64,000 nt of DNA from Bacteroidales bacterium (GTDB lineage: Bacteria; Bacteroidota; Bacteroidia; Bacteroidales; WCHB1-69), in the NCBI GenBank assembly GCA_017962845.1, contig JAGCUN010000033.1, positions 1 to 64,000 on the forward strand, written 5' to 3'. Each line of letters begins with the position of its first letter. Positions within the stretch are counted from its first letter, which is position 1. Shown here piece after piece: positions 19,307 through 27,157 of this stretch. A model generated the notes under the pieces. That model saw only the letters and a list, made by a program, of their open reading frames with translations. It was not told the origin of the DNA and made no database searches. The translations under genes were made by a program, and so were the position numbers.

Positions 19307-19352
19307 AAAAAGGGAAAGGTCATTTGGATTTCATTCATCAAAAAAATAATCG

Positions 19353-19360
19353 TACTTTTG
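19353..19360 (+). promoter_or_regulatory. Putative -7 promoter element of the HMA protein gene
   Basis: TACTTTTG matches TAnnTTTG and is followed by CAGCC, 57 bases before the ATG. A TTTG lies 26 bases upstream, wider than the usual -33 spacing. Confidence 0.45.
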
Positions 19361-19416
19361 CAGCCGAATAATTTGAATAAGAAAAGAAACCGATTATCAT
19401 CCAAAATCAAATAATC

Positions 19417-19833
19417 ATGAAGGAAATCATCGTAATGTTAGCCGCCGTGACCCTGACTTTAGGCGCAATGGCGCAGAGCAAAACCACATCTTCCAGCTCA
19501 TCCTCAAAAGCAACTACCAACACGACTACCCAAAGTCAGAGCAAAAACAGCAGCTACACTACCATCACCATCCAGACCAACGCCTCCAAGAACTGCAAGA
19601 GCTGCGTAAACCGCTTCAAAGAGAACGTGCCTTTTTTCAAAGGGGTGAAAGAGTACACCTTCGACTCGTCCACCGCCAAACTGACGGTAACCTACGATCC
19701 GAAAAAGACCACTGCCGACCAAATCCGCAAGCAGATTAGTAACCTCGGCTACGATGCCGACAAAGTGAAAGCCAACGAAGCGGCCCGCGCCAAGCTGCCC
19801 CCCTGCTGCAGCAAAGAGAGCTGCGGGAATTAA
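19417..19833 (+). CDS. Secreted heavy-metal-associated (HMA) domain protein
   Basis: 138 residues. Signal peptide MKEIIVMLAAVTLTLGAMAQ, then a Ser/Thr/Lys-rich linker (residues 21-46), then one HMA ferredoxin-like domain. The metal-binding Cys60 and Cys63 lie in NCKSCVNR, where GMTCxxC is the classical form. The tail carries three more cysteines, CCSKESC (Cys130, Cys131, Cys136), a second thiol cluster. The domain ends in the YDADKVKANE pattern seen in copper chaperones. It is likely a periplasmic metal-binding chaperone or scavenger acting with the TonB receptor upstream. Copper is the most probable ligand by family, but is not shown by the sequence. Confidence 0.87.
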   Translation: MKEIIVMLAAVTLTLGAMAQSKTTSSSSSSKATTNTTTQSQSKNSSYTTITIQTNASKNCKSCVNRFKENVPFFKGVKEYTFDSSTAKLTVTYDPKKTTADQIRKQISNLGYDADKVKANEAARAKLPPCCSKESCGN

Positions 19834-19868
19834 GGTATATTTGATAAATTGAAAGGTTAAACAGAAAT

Positions 19869-20948
19869 ATGGAGAACTATTTAATATCTGGCATTCAACA
19901 AATTGGAGTCGGAACTGAAAATTTCAGAAAGTCATGGGATTGGTATATTGAGATGTTTGGCATCAACATCCGGATTCTGGAAGACGACACTGTGGCGGAG
20001 CGTATGCTTCCCTATACGGGCAACCAGCCGCAGAAACGACATGCCTGTATCGCCGTGAACCTTCAGGGCGGTGGCGGTTTCGAGATCTGGCAGTACAGTG
20101 AGCGCAAACCTGTGCCCCCCGCACAGCCCGCCGCTGTTGGCGACCTCGGCGTCTTCGCCGCCAAGCTCAAATGCCGCAACGTACAGGCCTTCCACCAGCA
20201 ACTCAGCGCCAAATGGCCGCAGTGCGGTCCCATATCCGCCCTGCCCGACGGCACCCCCTGTTTCTATGTCAACGACCTGTATGGCAACACGTTCCAAGTG
20301 GTACAGCAGCCTGACATCTTCATCGAGCAGCACTGCCTCACCGGCGGTATGGTCGGCGCCCTGGTCGGCGTGACCGACATGGAGGCCTCCATCCGCTTCT
20401 ACCGCGAGGTACTCGGCTACGACACGGTGGTTTATGACCAGACCGGCACATTCGACGACTGGAGTCTCATGCCCGCAAGCGAGCAGCAGTACCGCCGCGT
20501 GCTGCTGACCGACACCACCCCTGCCAAAGGCCCCTTCAGCGCCCTGATGCCCAAAGGCTCCATCGAGCTGGTGCAGGCTCTCGACCGCACCCCACATAAG
20601 ATTTACGAAGGCCGCTACTGGGGCGACCCCGGCTTCATCCAGATCTGCTACGACATTTCCAACATGAAGGCTCTCGGCGAGTTCTGCAAGGAGAAAGGCC
20701 ACCCCTTCACCGTGGACAGCTGTCCCGACGGCGAGGTGTTCGACATGGGCGACGCCTCCGGCCATTTCACCTACATCGAGGATCCTGACGGCACGCTGAT
20801 TGAGTTTGTGGAGACGCACCGCATCCCTGTGGTCAAGAAACTCGGCTGGTATATCGACCTGCGTAAGCGCGACCGCACGCAGCAGCTGCCCAAGTTCCTC
20901 CTCCGCATGATGGGATGGGTGTCGCGCCAGAAGCCCAGTAATCGCTAA
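19869..20948 (+). CDS. VOC (glyoxalase/dioxygenase) superfamily protein, two domains
   Basis: 359 residues made of two successive vicinal-oxygen-chelate modules. The first begins GIQQIGVGTENFRKSWDWYIEMFGI and ends FYVNDLYGNTFQVVQ. The second begins GALVGVTDMEASIRFYREVLGYDTV and ends YIEDPDGTLIEFVETHRIP, with the C-terminal metal-binding Glu. The last 40 residues are basic. Members include glyoxalase I, extradiol dioxygenases and fosfomycin-type resistance enzymes; I cannot assign a substrate. No signal peptide, so cytoplasmic. The SDR gene follows after 10 bases, so the two are probably cotranscribed and may act on the same substrate. Confidence 0.82.
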   Translation: MENYLISGIQQIGVGTENFRKSWDWYIEMFGINIRILEDDTVAERMLPYTGNQPQKRHACIAVNLQGGGGFEIWQYSERKPVPPAQPAAVGDLGVFAAKLKCRNVQAFHQQLSAKWPQCGPISALPDGTPCFYVNDLYGNTFQVVQQPDIFIEQHCLTGGMVGALVGVTDMEASIRFYREVLGYDTVVYDQTGTFDDWSLMPASEQQYRRVLLTDTTPAKGPFSALMPKGSIELVQALDRTPHKIYEGRYWGDPGFIQICYDISNMKALGEFCKEKGHPFTVDSCPDGEVFDMGDASGHFTYIEDPDGTLIEFVETHRIPVVKKLGWYIDLRKRDRTQQLPKFLLRMMGWVSRQKPSNR

Positions 20949-20958
20949 TTTACTGATA

Positions 20959-21759
20959 ATGAGTAAAAACAATAAAACTTTGCGGGTGTGGATTACGGGG
21001 GCTTCATCGGGCATGGGAGAGGCGTGCGCCTACCTTTATGCCGCGCGAAAAGCCCAGCTAATTCTCACCTCCTCATCGTTACAGAAGTTGGAGCCCGTGG
21101 CCGAGAAATGCCGCTCGTTGGGCGCGGAAGTTCACCTCCTCCCCTACGACCTCGAACAGTTAGCGTGCATCCCGGCACTCTCGCAGCAAGCCTGGCAACA
21201 GTACGGTGGTCTTGACATCCTGTTCTGCAACGCCGGCGTGAGCCAGCGTACCAACGTGGAGGAGACCTCCATGGAGGTGTTCCACAAAATCATGGACATC
21301 AACTTCTACGCACCGGTGGAGATGACCAAGGCCATCCTGCCGCTGATGCTGGAGAATGGCGGGGGCAACATCGCTGCCACCACCTCTATTGCAGGCTGTT
21401 TCGGTTTCCCGCTGCGTTGCGCCTACAGCTCGTCGAAGCACGCGCTATACGGCTTTTTCGAAACCTTGCAGGCCGAATACACCGACAAGGGCATCCACAC
21501 CACCCTCGTGTGCCCAGGGCGCGTGCGCACCGATATCTCGCTGAACTCGCTGGACCGCAACGGGCAACGGCGCGGTGTGATGGACCCCGGACAGGCCAAC
21601 GGCATCAGCGCCGAGAAGGCGGCTAAGAAAATTGTGCGCGCCATCGACCGGAACAGACGCGAGGTGCTGGTCGGCGGAAAAGAGCTTATCATGGTGTATA
21701 TCAAGCGGTTTTTCCCTGGCCTATGCGCACGGCTGGCACGGAAGATTAAGCCCATGTAA
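20959..21759 (+). CDS. Short-chain dehydrogenase/reductase (SDR) family oxidoreductase
   Basis: 266 residues, classical SDR size. Cofactor motif TGASSGMG (residues 14-21), NAG in LFCNAGVS, catalytic Ser in ATTSIAG and YSSSKHALYGF (YxxxK). The C-terminal region has RTDISLNSL and a basic tail (KRFFPGLCARLARKIKPM) that could touch the membrane, as in SDRs acting on lipids or retinoid-like substrates. Starts 10 bases after the VOC gene. The substrate is unknown. Confidence 0.88.
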   Translation: MSKNNKTLRVWITGASSGMGEACAYLYAARKAQLILTSSSLQKLEPVAEKCRSLGAEVHLLPYDLEQLACIPALSQQAWQQYGGLDILFCNAGVSQRTNVEETSMEVFHKIMDINFYAPVEMTKAILPLMLENGGGNIAATTSIAGCFGFPLRCAYSSSKHALYGFFETLQAEYTDKGIHTTLVCPGRVRTDISLNSLDRNGQRRGVMDPGQANGISAEKAAKKIVRAIDRNRREVLVGGKELIMVYIKRFFPGLCARLARKIKPM

Positions 21760-21786
21760 GGTTGGATAAAGCTATGAAATCCCATT

Positions 21787-22119
21787 ATGGTAATCTTGTT
21801 CAATAAACCCTTCGGAGTACTGAGTCAATTCACGCCTGAGGGGGGACATCGTGCCCTTGACGAGTTCGGTTTTCCTGCTGGAGTTTATGCTGCGGGCCGG
21901 CTGGACCATGACAGTGAGGGCGCCTTGCTGCTGACTGACGACGGGAGACTGATCAAGCAGCTGCTGGATCCGAAGAATGCCCATCCCCGCACCTACCTCG
22001 CCCAAGTAGAAATGGAGGGTGTTCAGATAGTATATACAGCAAGCGGGCACGCCAAATGGCATGCCCGCTATTGTTTGATCACACAACGCAAGTGCGAATC
22101 CTACAGTTCTTTCGAGTAG
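21787..22119 (+). pseudogene. Truncated RluE/RsuA-family rRNA pseudouridine synthase
   Basis: The first 75 residues are convincing: LFNKPFGVLSQFTPEG, then the catalytic-Asp motif GRLDHDSEGALLLTDDG, then HPRTYLAQVE. RluE-type enzymes need about 100 more residues of the catalytic domain after this point. Here the frame continues for only 35 unrelated residues and runs into guaB, which is convergent and ends at 22101. The unrelated stretch contains a hairpin that reads as the guaB terminator. The 3' half appears to have been deleted, so the fragment should be inactive. Homology effectively ends near 22013. Confidence 0.82.
22042..22069 (-). terminator. Terminator-like hairpin of the purine block / guaB
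   Basis: A 12-bp stem with one mismatch (AGCGGGCAxGCC paired with GGCxTGCCCGCT, loop AAAT) lies 31 bases downstream of the guaB stop on the minus strand. The T-tract after it is weak (TTGCTGT). It falls inside the residual frame of the truncated rlu gene. Confidence 0.65.
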
Positions 22120-23576
22120 TTGGGCGACTCGCTGGTGATGGTGATGTCGTGCGGATGGTTCTCCACCACACCGGCGGCGCTGATGCGGCAGAAACGGGCC
22201 TCATGCAGCTTCTCAATGGTAGCGGCACCGCAGTAGCCCATGCCAGAGCGCAGACCGCCCGCCATCTGATAGAACACCTCGTACAAGGTTCCCTTGTACG
22301 GCACACGTCCGGAAATGCCTTCCGGCACCAGCTTCTTGGCATCCTCCACATCGCTCTGCATATAACGGTCTTTTGAACCGCACTGCATGGCCTCCAAGGA
22401 ACCCATTCCTCTGTAAGTCTTATACTTACGACCATTATACAGGATGGTGGCACCCGGAGCTTCTTCCACACCGGCCAGCATACCGCCGAGCATCACGGTG
22501 TCGCCACCGGCGGCCAAAGCCTTCACGATGTCGCCCGAGTAGCGCAGACCGCCATCGGCGATCAGCGGCACGTCGGTACCCTTCAGCTCTTTGCTCACGC
22601 CATAGATGGCACTCAGCTGCGGCACACCCACGCCAGCCACCACACGGGTGGTACAGATGGAGCCGGGACCGATACCCACTTTCACGGCATCAGCGCCCGC
22701 ATCCACCAGACGGCGTGCGGCATCGGGAGTAGCGATGTTGCCCACCACAACATCCACAGTGGAGAAGTTGCGTTTCACCTCCTTCAAGGCATTGATGACA
22801 CCGGCAGAGTTGCCGTGGGCGGAATCGAGCACCAGCGCGTCAACGCCGGCCTCCACCAAAGCCTCCACACGGGCAAGAGTCTCGTGCGAGATGCCCACAC
22901 CGGCAGCCACCAACAGACGGCCGCTGGCATCCTTCGACGCATTCGGCTTGTCCTTCGAGTTGGTGATGTCGCTGTAGGTAATCAGCCCCACCAGACGATA
23001 CTGGTCGTCCACCACAGGCAGCTTCTCAATCTTGTAGCGCTGCAAAAGCTCAATCACCTCATTCATGTCATCGTAATGCGTGGTGGTGATGAGATTTTCT
23101 GTTGTCATCACTTCGGTGATGGGACGTGCCATCTTGGTCTCGAAACGCAGGTCGCGGTTGGTGACGATGCCCACCAGCACCCCCTTCTCGTTGATGACCG
23201 GGATACCACCGATGCGATACTCTCGCATGATACGCTGGGCGTCGCCCACGGTCTTGTCGGGCGTGATGGTCACGGGATTGTTGATCATACCATTCTGGGC
23301 ACGCTTCACCATGCTGACCTGATGTGACTGTTCGGCGATAGGCATATTTTTGTGAATCACACCGATACCGCCTTCGCGAGCCATGGCGATGGCCATCTTG
23401 GCCTCGGTGACGGTGTCCATGGCAGCCGACACAAACGGGGCATTCAGACGGATGTTGCGGGTGAAACGGGTACCCAACGTCACCTCGCGGGGAAGGATTT
23501 CCGAATAGGCGGGCAACAAGAGCACATCGTCGAATGTCAGCCCATCAAATTGAATTTTATCTTGTATAAATGACAT
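22101..23576 (-). CDS. guaB: IMP dehydrogenase
   Basis: 491 residues, full length. (beta/alpha)8 barrel with two inserted CBS domains (about residues 95-205; [25 protein letters not shown]). The catalytic Cys loop is [18 protein letters not shown]. The flap region has GSKDRYMQ, and the C-terminus has [25 protein letters not shown]. It oxidises IMP to XMP with NAD, the committed step to guanine nucleotides, in the cytoplasm. It is the last gene of the purine block, 56 bases after the CofE-like gene; guaA, the next pathway step, lies 13.5 kb away, divergent from purC. Confidence 0.97.
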   Translation of the reverse strand: MSFIQDKIQFDGLTFDDVLLLPAYSEILPREVTLGTRFTRNIRLNAPFVSAAMDTVTEAKMAIAMAREGGIGVIHKNMPIAEQSHQVSMVKRAQNGMINNPVTITPDKTVGDAQRIMREYRIGGIPVINEKGVLVGIVTNRDLRFETKMARPITEVMTTENLITTTHYDDMNEVIELLQRYKIEKLPVVDDQYRLVGLITYSDITNSKDKPNASKDASGRLLVAAGVGISHETLARVEALVEAGVDALVLDSAHGNSAGVINALKEVKRNFSTVDVVVGNIATPDAARRLVDAGADAVKVGIGPGSICTTRVVAGVGVPQLSAIYGVSKELKGTDVPLIADGGLRYSGDIVKALAAGGDTVMLGGMLAGVEEAPGATILYNGRKYKTYRGMGSLEAMQCGSKDRYMQSDVEDAKKLVPEGISGRVPYKGTLYEVFYQMAGGLRSGMGYCGAATIEKLHEARFCRISAAGVVENHPHDITITSESPNYSKEL

Positions 23577-23632
23577 AATATTAGGTTTTTAGTGATGATT
23601 CGAGAAAAGTGAGAAAATAAGAATTTTCTCTC

Positions 23633-24697
23633 TTAGTGGAAATAATTGCGGATCAGGATGATCGGGGTGCAACGGTCGCCGCTACCGCTCACGAGGTCCA
23701 TCAAGCTGGCCAACAGGTCGCGATAGAGACGCGGGGTAGTACCCTGGCTCTGCATCGAACCCATCAGATTGCTGTTCTTGGCAGCGATCTCTTTTTCAAT
23801 AGCAGCCGTCAGCTCAGCACCATTCAGCTTACCAAATTTATCATCTGCCAAAGCCTTCACTTTCAACTCATTGGGAGTACCTTCCATAATTTCAGGATGG
23901 GTGTAGGCCGGCATGGTGATCGGATCAGCAAATTCCCAAATTCCACCTTTAGGATCTTTGAAACAGCCATCACCATAGATACCCACGATGATATCCTTAC
24001 CCGTAACGGCTTTCAGCTCATCATGCACTTTGTGTACCAGCTCCAGAGCCTCGGCGGTCTTGGGGAACAGTTTGATACGCTCCTCATCGGTCTTGTTGGA
24101 ACCGAGCAAACCATACTGGCAGCGGTCGGACAGGATGTCGGCGAGGGTGAACACATTGTTGCCGCCCATCGCACGTTTTTTCTCTTCATAATCATGCAGA
24201 TTACCCAAGATAACCCACTCATTAGCAGCAGCTCCACAGAAGTCGGGACGCACCTCAACAGCGGCTTTCTCCTGTTCGCAAATCTCCTTATAATACTCAT
24301 CATAATTCATTTTGGTGAAAGGATGGTTGCGAAGCACGTTGCCCACCTCGTCCTCTTCGGGCATGACGAGCACGATCTTCTTGGCGGCGCGGGCGATACC
24401 TCTGAGGATGATGGCGAAGCGGTTGCGCGAATAAATGGGGTTCAAGATATAGATGGTGGCGTTCTCACCACATTTTGCCTTCACATCCGCAGCGATGTCA
24501 TCCACTGTGACATAGTTGCCCTGCGAGCGGGCGACCACCGACTCGGTGATACCTACTACTGCACGGTCGCAAATGTCGAACTCGTTGTTGGGTTTGCGGA
24601 TAGCATCCAGCACACTTTCTACAACGATAGCAGCGAGATTGTCACCTTCTCTGATGATGGGGCAGGTGAGACCCATAGCAATAACTCCTTGATTCAT
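23633..24697 (-). CDS. CofE-like (coenzyme F420-0:L-glutamate ligase family) protein
   Basis: 354 residues. Features of the F420-0:gamma-glutamyl ligase fold are readable: ICDRAVVGITESVVARSQGNYVTVDDIAADV near the start, IYSRNRFAIILRGIARAAKKIVLVMP, and TGKDIIVGIYGDGCFKDPKGGIWEFADP, followed by NLMGSMQSQGTTPR. CofE adds glutamates to F420 using GTP. Nothing else in the window points to F420 use, and F420 is not expected in Bacteroidales. It sits between folD and guaB in a block where PurN, PurH and FolD all use folate, so glutamylation of folate or a related acid is a reasonable guess. Starts 68 bases after the folD stop. Family call good, function unknown. Confidence 0.75.
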   Translation of the reverse strand: MNQGVIAMGLTCPIIREGDNLAAIVVESVLDAIRKPNNEFDICDRAVVGITESVVARSQGNYVTVDDIAADVKAKCGENATIYILNPIYSRNRFAIILRGIARAAKKIVLVMPEEDEVGNVLRNHPFTKMNYDEYYKEICEQEKAAVEVRPDFCGAAANEWVILGNLHDYEEKKRAMGGNNVFTLADILSDRCQYGLLGSNKTDEERIKLFPKTAEALELVHKVHDELKAVTGKDIIVGIYGDGCFKDPKGGIWEFADPITMPAYTHPEIMEGTPNELKVKALADDKFGKLNGAELTAAIEKEIAAKNSNLMGSMQSQGTTPRLYRDLLASLMDLVSGSGDRCTPIILIRNYFH

Positions 24698-24765
24698 TTG
24701 ATTTTAATTTTTAATGGTTGATATTGATGTTTGTTTTCATAATGTTCAAAAATAATAACTCTCCC

Positions 24766-25683
24766 CTACTCCGCGCTTCCTCCAATACGAGCTTTGATGA
24801 TGGTGGCCCACAGTTTCGACACGTCGGTGCTTGACTCGGCATGGCAGAGGAAGCACTCCATGGTGTTTTTCATCAGCATGGCGATGGTGAGCGGTCCCAC
24901 ACCACCCGGAACGGGCGTGATGTAGCCGGCCACCTCCTTCACATTCTCAAAGTCCACATCGCCGACCACTTTGCCTTCGGCGTTGCGGGTGATGCCCACG
25001 TCGATCACCACCGCGCCGGGCTTCACCATGTCAGCGGTGATGAGTTTCTCCTGACCGGCGGCCACCACGAGGATGTCGGCCAGCAGCGTCACGGCACGGA
25101 GGTCGCGGGTGCCGGTATGCGCCATCACCACCGTGGCATTCTCGTCCAGCAGCAGCTTCGCTACCGGCTTGCCTACGATATTGCTACGCCCCACCACCAC
25201 GGCCATCTTGCCACGGATCTCAATCCCCGTGCTCTTGATGAGCTGGATGATGCCCTTCGGCGTACACGGCGCGATACAGTGCGTGCCCTGCCACAACGAA
25301 CCCACATTCAGCGCATGGAAACCATCCACATCCTTGTGTTTCTCAATGGCATCCACCACACGGTCCTCGTTGATATGGTTCGGCAACGGCAGCTGCACCA
25401 AGATACCGTCCACCAGCGGGTCGGCATTCAGCACATGGATGATGTTGATGAGCTCGCTCTCGCTGATGTTCTCCTTCAAGGCAATCAAACGGGCATCCAT
25501 GCCAATCGTCTTGGCGGTCTTCACCTTGTTGGTGACATACTTCAGGCTGCCCTCGTCTTCGCCGACAATGATGACGTAGAGCGACGGGCGGCGACCATAC
25601 TGCTGCTCCAACAACGGGATCTGCTCATGGATTTTCTCCTTGATGCGCGCTCCCAGTTTTTTTCCGTCAATGATTTGAGCCAT
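24766..25683 (-). CDS. folD: Methylenetetrahydrofolate dehydrogenase / methenyltetrahydrofolate cyclohydrolase
   Basis: 305 residues. The catalytic Lys lies in YVTNKVKTAKTIGM, preceded by the usual PSLYVIIVGEDEGS. PLPNHINE, the cofactor loop VVVGRSNIVGKPVAKLLL, and YITPVPGGVGPLTIAMLMKNT are all FolD signatures. The bifunctional enzyme interconverts 5,10-methylene-THF and 10-formyl-THF, the formyl donor for PurN and PurH, whose genes lie just upstream in the same direction. Its place in the purine block is therefore functional. A spacer of about 96 bases with short tandem repeats separates it from purD. Confidence 0.96.
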   Translation of the reverse strand: MAQIIDGKKLGARIKEKIHEQIPLLEQQYGRRPSLYVIIVGEDEGSLKYVTNKVKTAKTIGMDARLIALKENISESELINIIHVLNADPLVDGILVQLPLPNHINEDRVVDAIEKHKDVDGFHALNVGSLWQGTHCIAPCTPKGIIQLIKSTGIEIRGKMAVVVGRSNIVGKPVAKLLLDENATVVMAHTGTRDLRAVTLLADILVVAAGQEKLITADMVKPGAVVIDVGITRNAEGKVVGDVDFENVKEVAGYITPVPGGVGPLTIAMLMKNTMECFLCHAESSTDVSKLWATIIKARIGGSAE

Positions 25684-25772
25684 GGTTTTTAGATTAAAAG
25701 ATTAAAGGATGAAGAGATTAGAGTATGTGAGAAGATTTCAATTTACAATGAACAATGTACAATGTACAATTA
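25684..25772. repeat. Short tandem repeats in the purD-folD spacer (array C)
   Basis: Two copies of an octamer GATTAAAA/G (25692-25708) are followed by an ACAATGT heptamer array (25745-25771, three to four copies). The heptamer array is the inverted counterpart of the ACATTGT array at 27131-27155 on the other side of purD. Confidence 0.75.
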
Positions 25773-25779
25773 TTAGTTT

Positions 25780-27042
25780 TCAATTATCAATTTCAAACGC
25801 CCAGTGGGCGATGTCGTTACGATAGAAGAGGTTGTCGCAGTGGATTTTAGCAACTTCGGAATAGACTTTCTGTTTCAAGGTGGGGATGTCGTCGCCTTCA
25901 GCCACCACCATCATCACACGGCCACCGGCAGTTTTAAGAACGCCGTTGTCCATCTTGGTACCCATGTGGTAGATGCGGGCCTGCACTGTGTCAACGCCCT
26001 CAATGGCAAACCCTTTGTCGTATGAGCCCGGATAGCCATTGGAGGCCAGCACCACGCCCATCGTCACTTTAGACGACCAATGCAGCTGCTGCTTCGGTTC
26101 GCAAAAGCGAGCAACCGCAGCGAAGATGTCAAAGATGTCGCTTTCCATCAGCGGCAGCACCACCTCGGTTTCGGGGTCTCCGAAACGGGCGTTGAACTCG
26201 ATCACCTTGATGCCCTGCGGGGTTTTCATCAGTCCGGCATACAGCACGCCCGACAGCGGACAGCCCTCTGCGCACATGGCTGCAGCGGTAGGTTTCAGAA
26301 TATGCTCCAAGGCAAATGTTCTGTCCTCATCGGTGATAAACGGCAGGCCCGTATAGGCACCCATGCCGCCCGTGTTGGGTCCTTTATCGCCATCGAAGGC
26401 GCGTTTGTGGTCCTGCGAAAGCGGCATCGGATACACCTTCTCGCCATCCACAAAGCACATGAACGAGAACTCGGGACCGGTGAGGAAGTCTTCCACCACC
26501 ACCTTGCCGTCGCCGAAGTGCGAGTCGGTGAGCATATCCTTGAGGGCGGCCTTGGCCTCCTCCAGATTTTCCGCAATCACCACGCCCTTGCCAGCAGCGA
26601 GCCCGTCGTATTTGAGCACCGCTGGGAAAGGTCTCCCCTGCACGTATGCCAAAGCCTCCGCATAGTCGGTAAAGCTGCGGTAACCAGCCGTCGGAATATC
26701 GTATTTCATCATCAGTTCCTTGGCGAACTCCTTGCTGCTCTCGATGCGGGTGGCCAACTTCGTATGACCGAAAATCGCCAATCCAGCGGCACGGAAAGCA
26801 TCCACAATGCCCACCGCCAGAGCCGCCTCGGGGCCCACCACGGTCAGGTCAATCTGGTTCTCCTGGGCGAAACGCAACAGTCCCTCCACATCGGTATCTT
26901 TCAACCCGATGTTGGTAGCGATGGCGGCAGTTCCCGCATTGCCGGGAGCACAGAAAATCTGACCCACCTGCGGCGAACGATGTAGCGCATCCGCAATGGC
27001 ATGTTCGCGACCTCCGCCTCCGATGACTAGTACTTTTTTCAT
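25780..27042 (-). CDS. purD: Phosphoribosylamine--glycine ligase (GAR synthetase)
   Basis: 420 residues, full length, ATP-grasp. N-terminal VLVIGGGGREHAIADAL; ATP-grasp core VLKYDGLAAGKGVVIAENLEEA; GPEFSFMCFVDGEKVYPMPLSQDHKRAFDGDKGPNTGGMGAY; VIEFNARFGDPETEVVLPLM. It joins glycine to phosphoribosylamine, step 2 of IMP synthesis. Both flanking spacers carry tandem repeats with inverted heptamer arrays, so the gene is bracketed by repeats within an otherwise continuous purine block. Confidence 0.97.
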   Translation of the reverse strand: MKKVLVIGGGGREHAIADALHRSPQVGQIFCAPGNAGTAAIATNIGLKDTDVEGLLRFAQENQIDLTVVGPEAALAVGIVDAFRAAGLAIFGHTKLATRIESSKEFAKELMMKYDIPTAGYRSFTDYAEALAYVQGRPFPAVLKYDGLAAGKGVVIAENLEEAKAALKDMLTDSHFGDGKVVVEDFLTGPEFSFMCFVDGEKVYPMPLSQDHKRAFDGDKGPNTGGMGAYTGLPFITDEDRTFALEHILKPTAAAMCAEGCPLSGVLYAGLMKTPQGIKVIEFNARFGDPETEVVLPLMESDIFDIFAAVARFCEPKQQLHWSSKVTMGVVLASNGYPGSYDKGFAIEGVDTVQARIYHMGTKMDNGVLKTAGGRVMMVVAEGDDIPTLKQKVYSEVAKIHCDNLFYRNDIAHWAFEIDN

Positions 27043-27053
27043 GTTGGATTGTA

Positions 27054-27155
27054 AGATTAAAAGATTATAAGATTAAAAGATTAAAAGATTAAAAGATTAT
27101 GAGATTATATGAGGATGCGATTATATGATAATTATACATTGTACATTGTACATTG
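27054..27155. repeat. 8-bp and 7-bp tandem repeats in the purH-purD spacer (array D)
   Basis: About seven copies of the octamer GATTAAAA and variants (27054-27110) are followed by a GATTATATGAGGATGCGA segment and then three to four copies of the heptamer ACATTGT (27131-27155). The 14-mer ATATGAGGATGCGA also occurs, on the minus strand, in array A. Confidence 0.85.
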
Positions 27156-27157
27156 TC

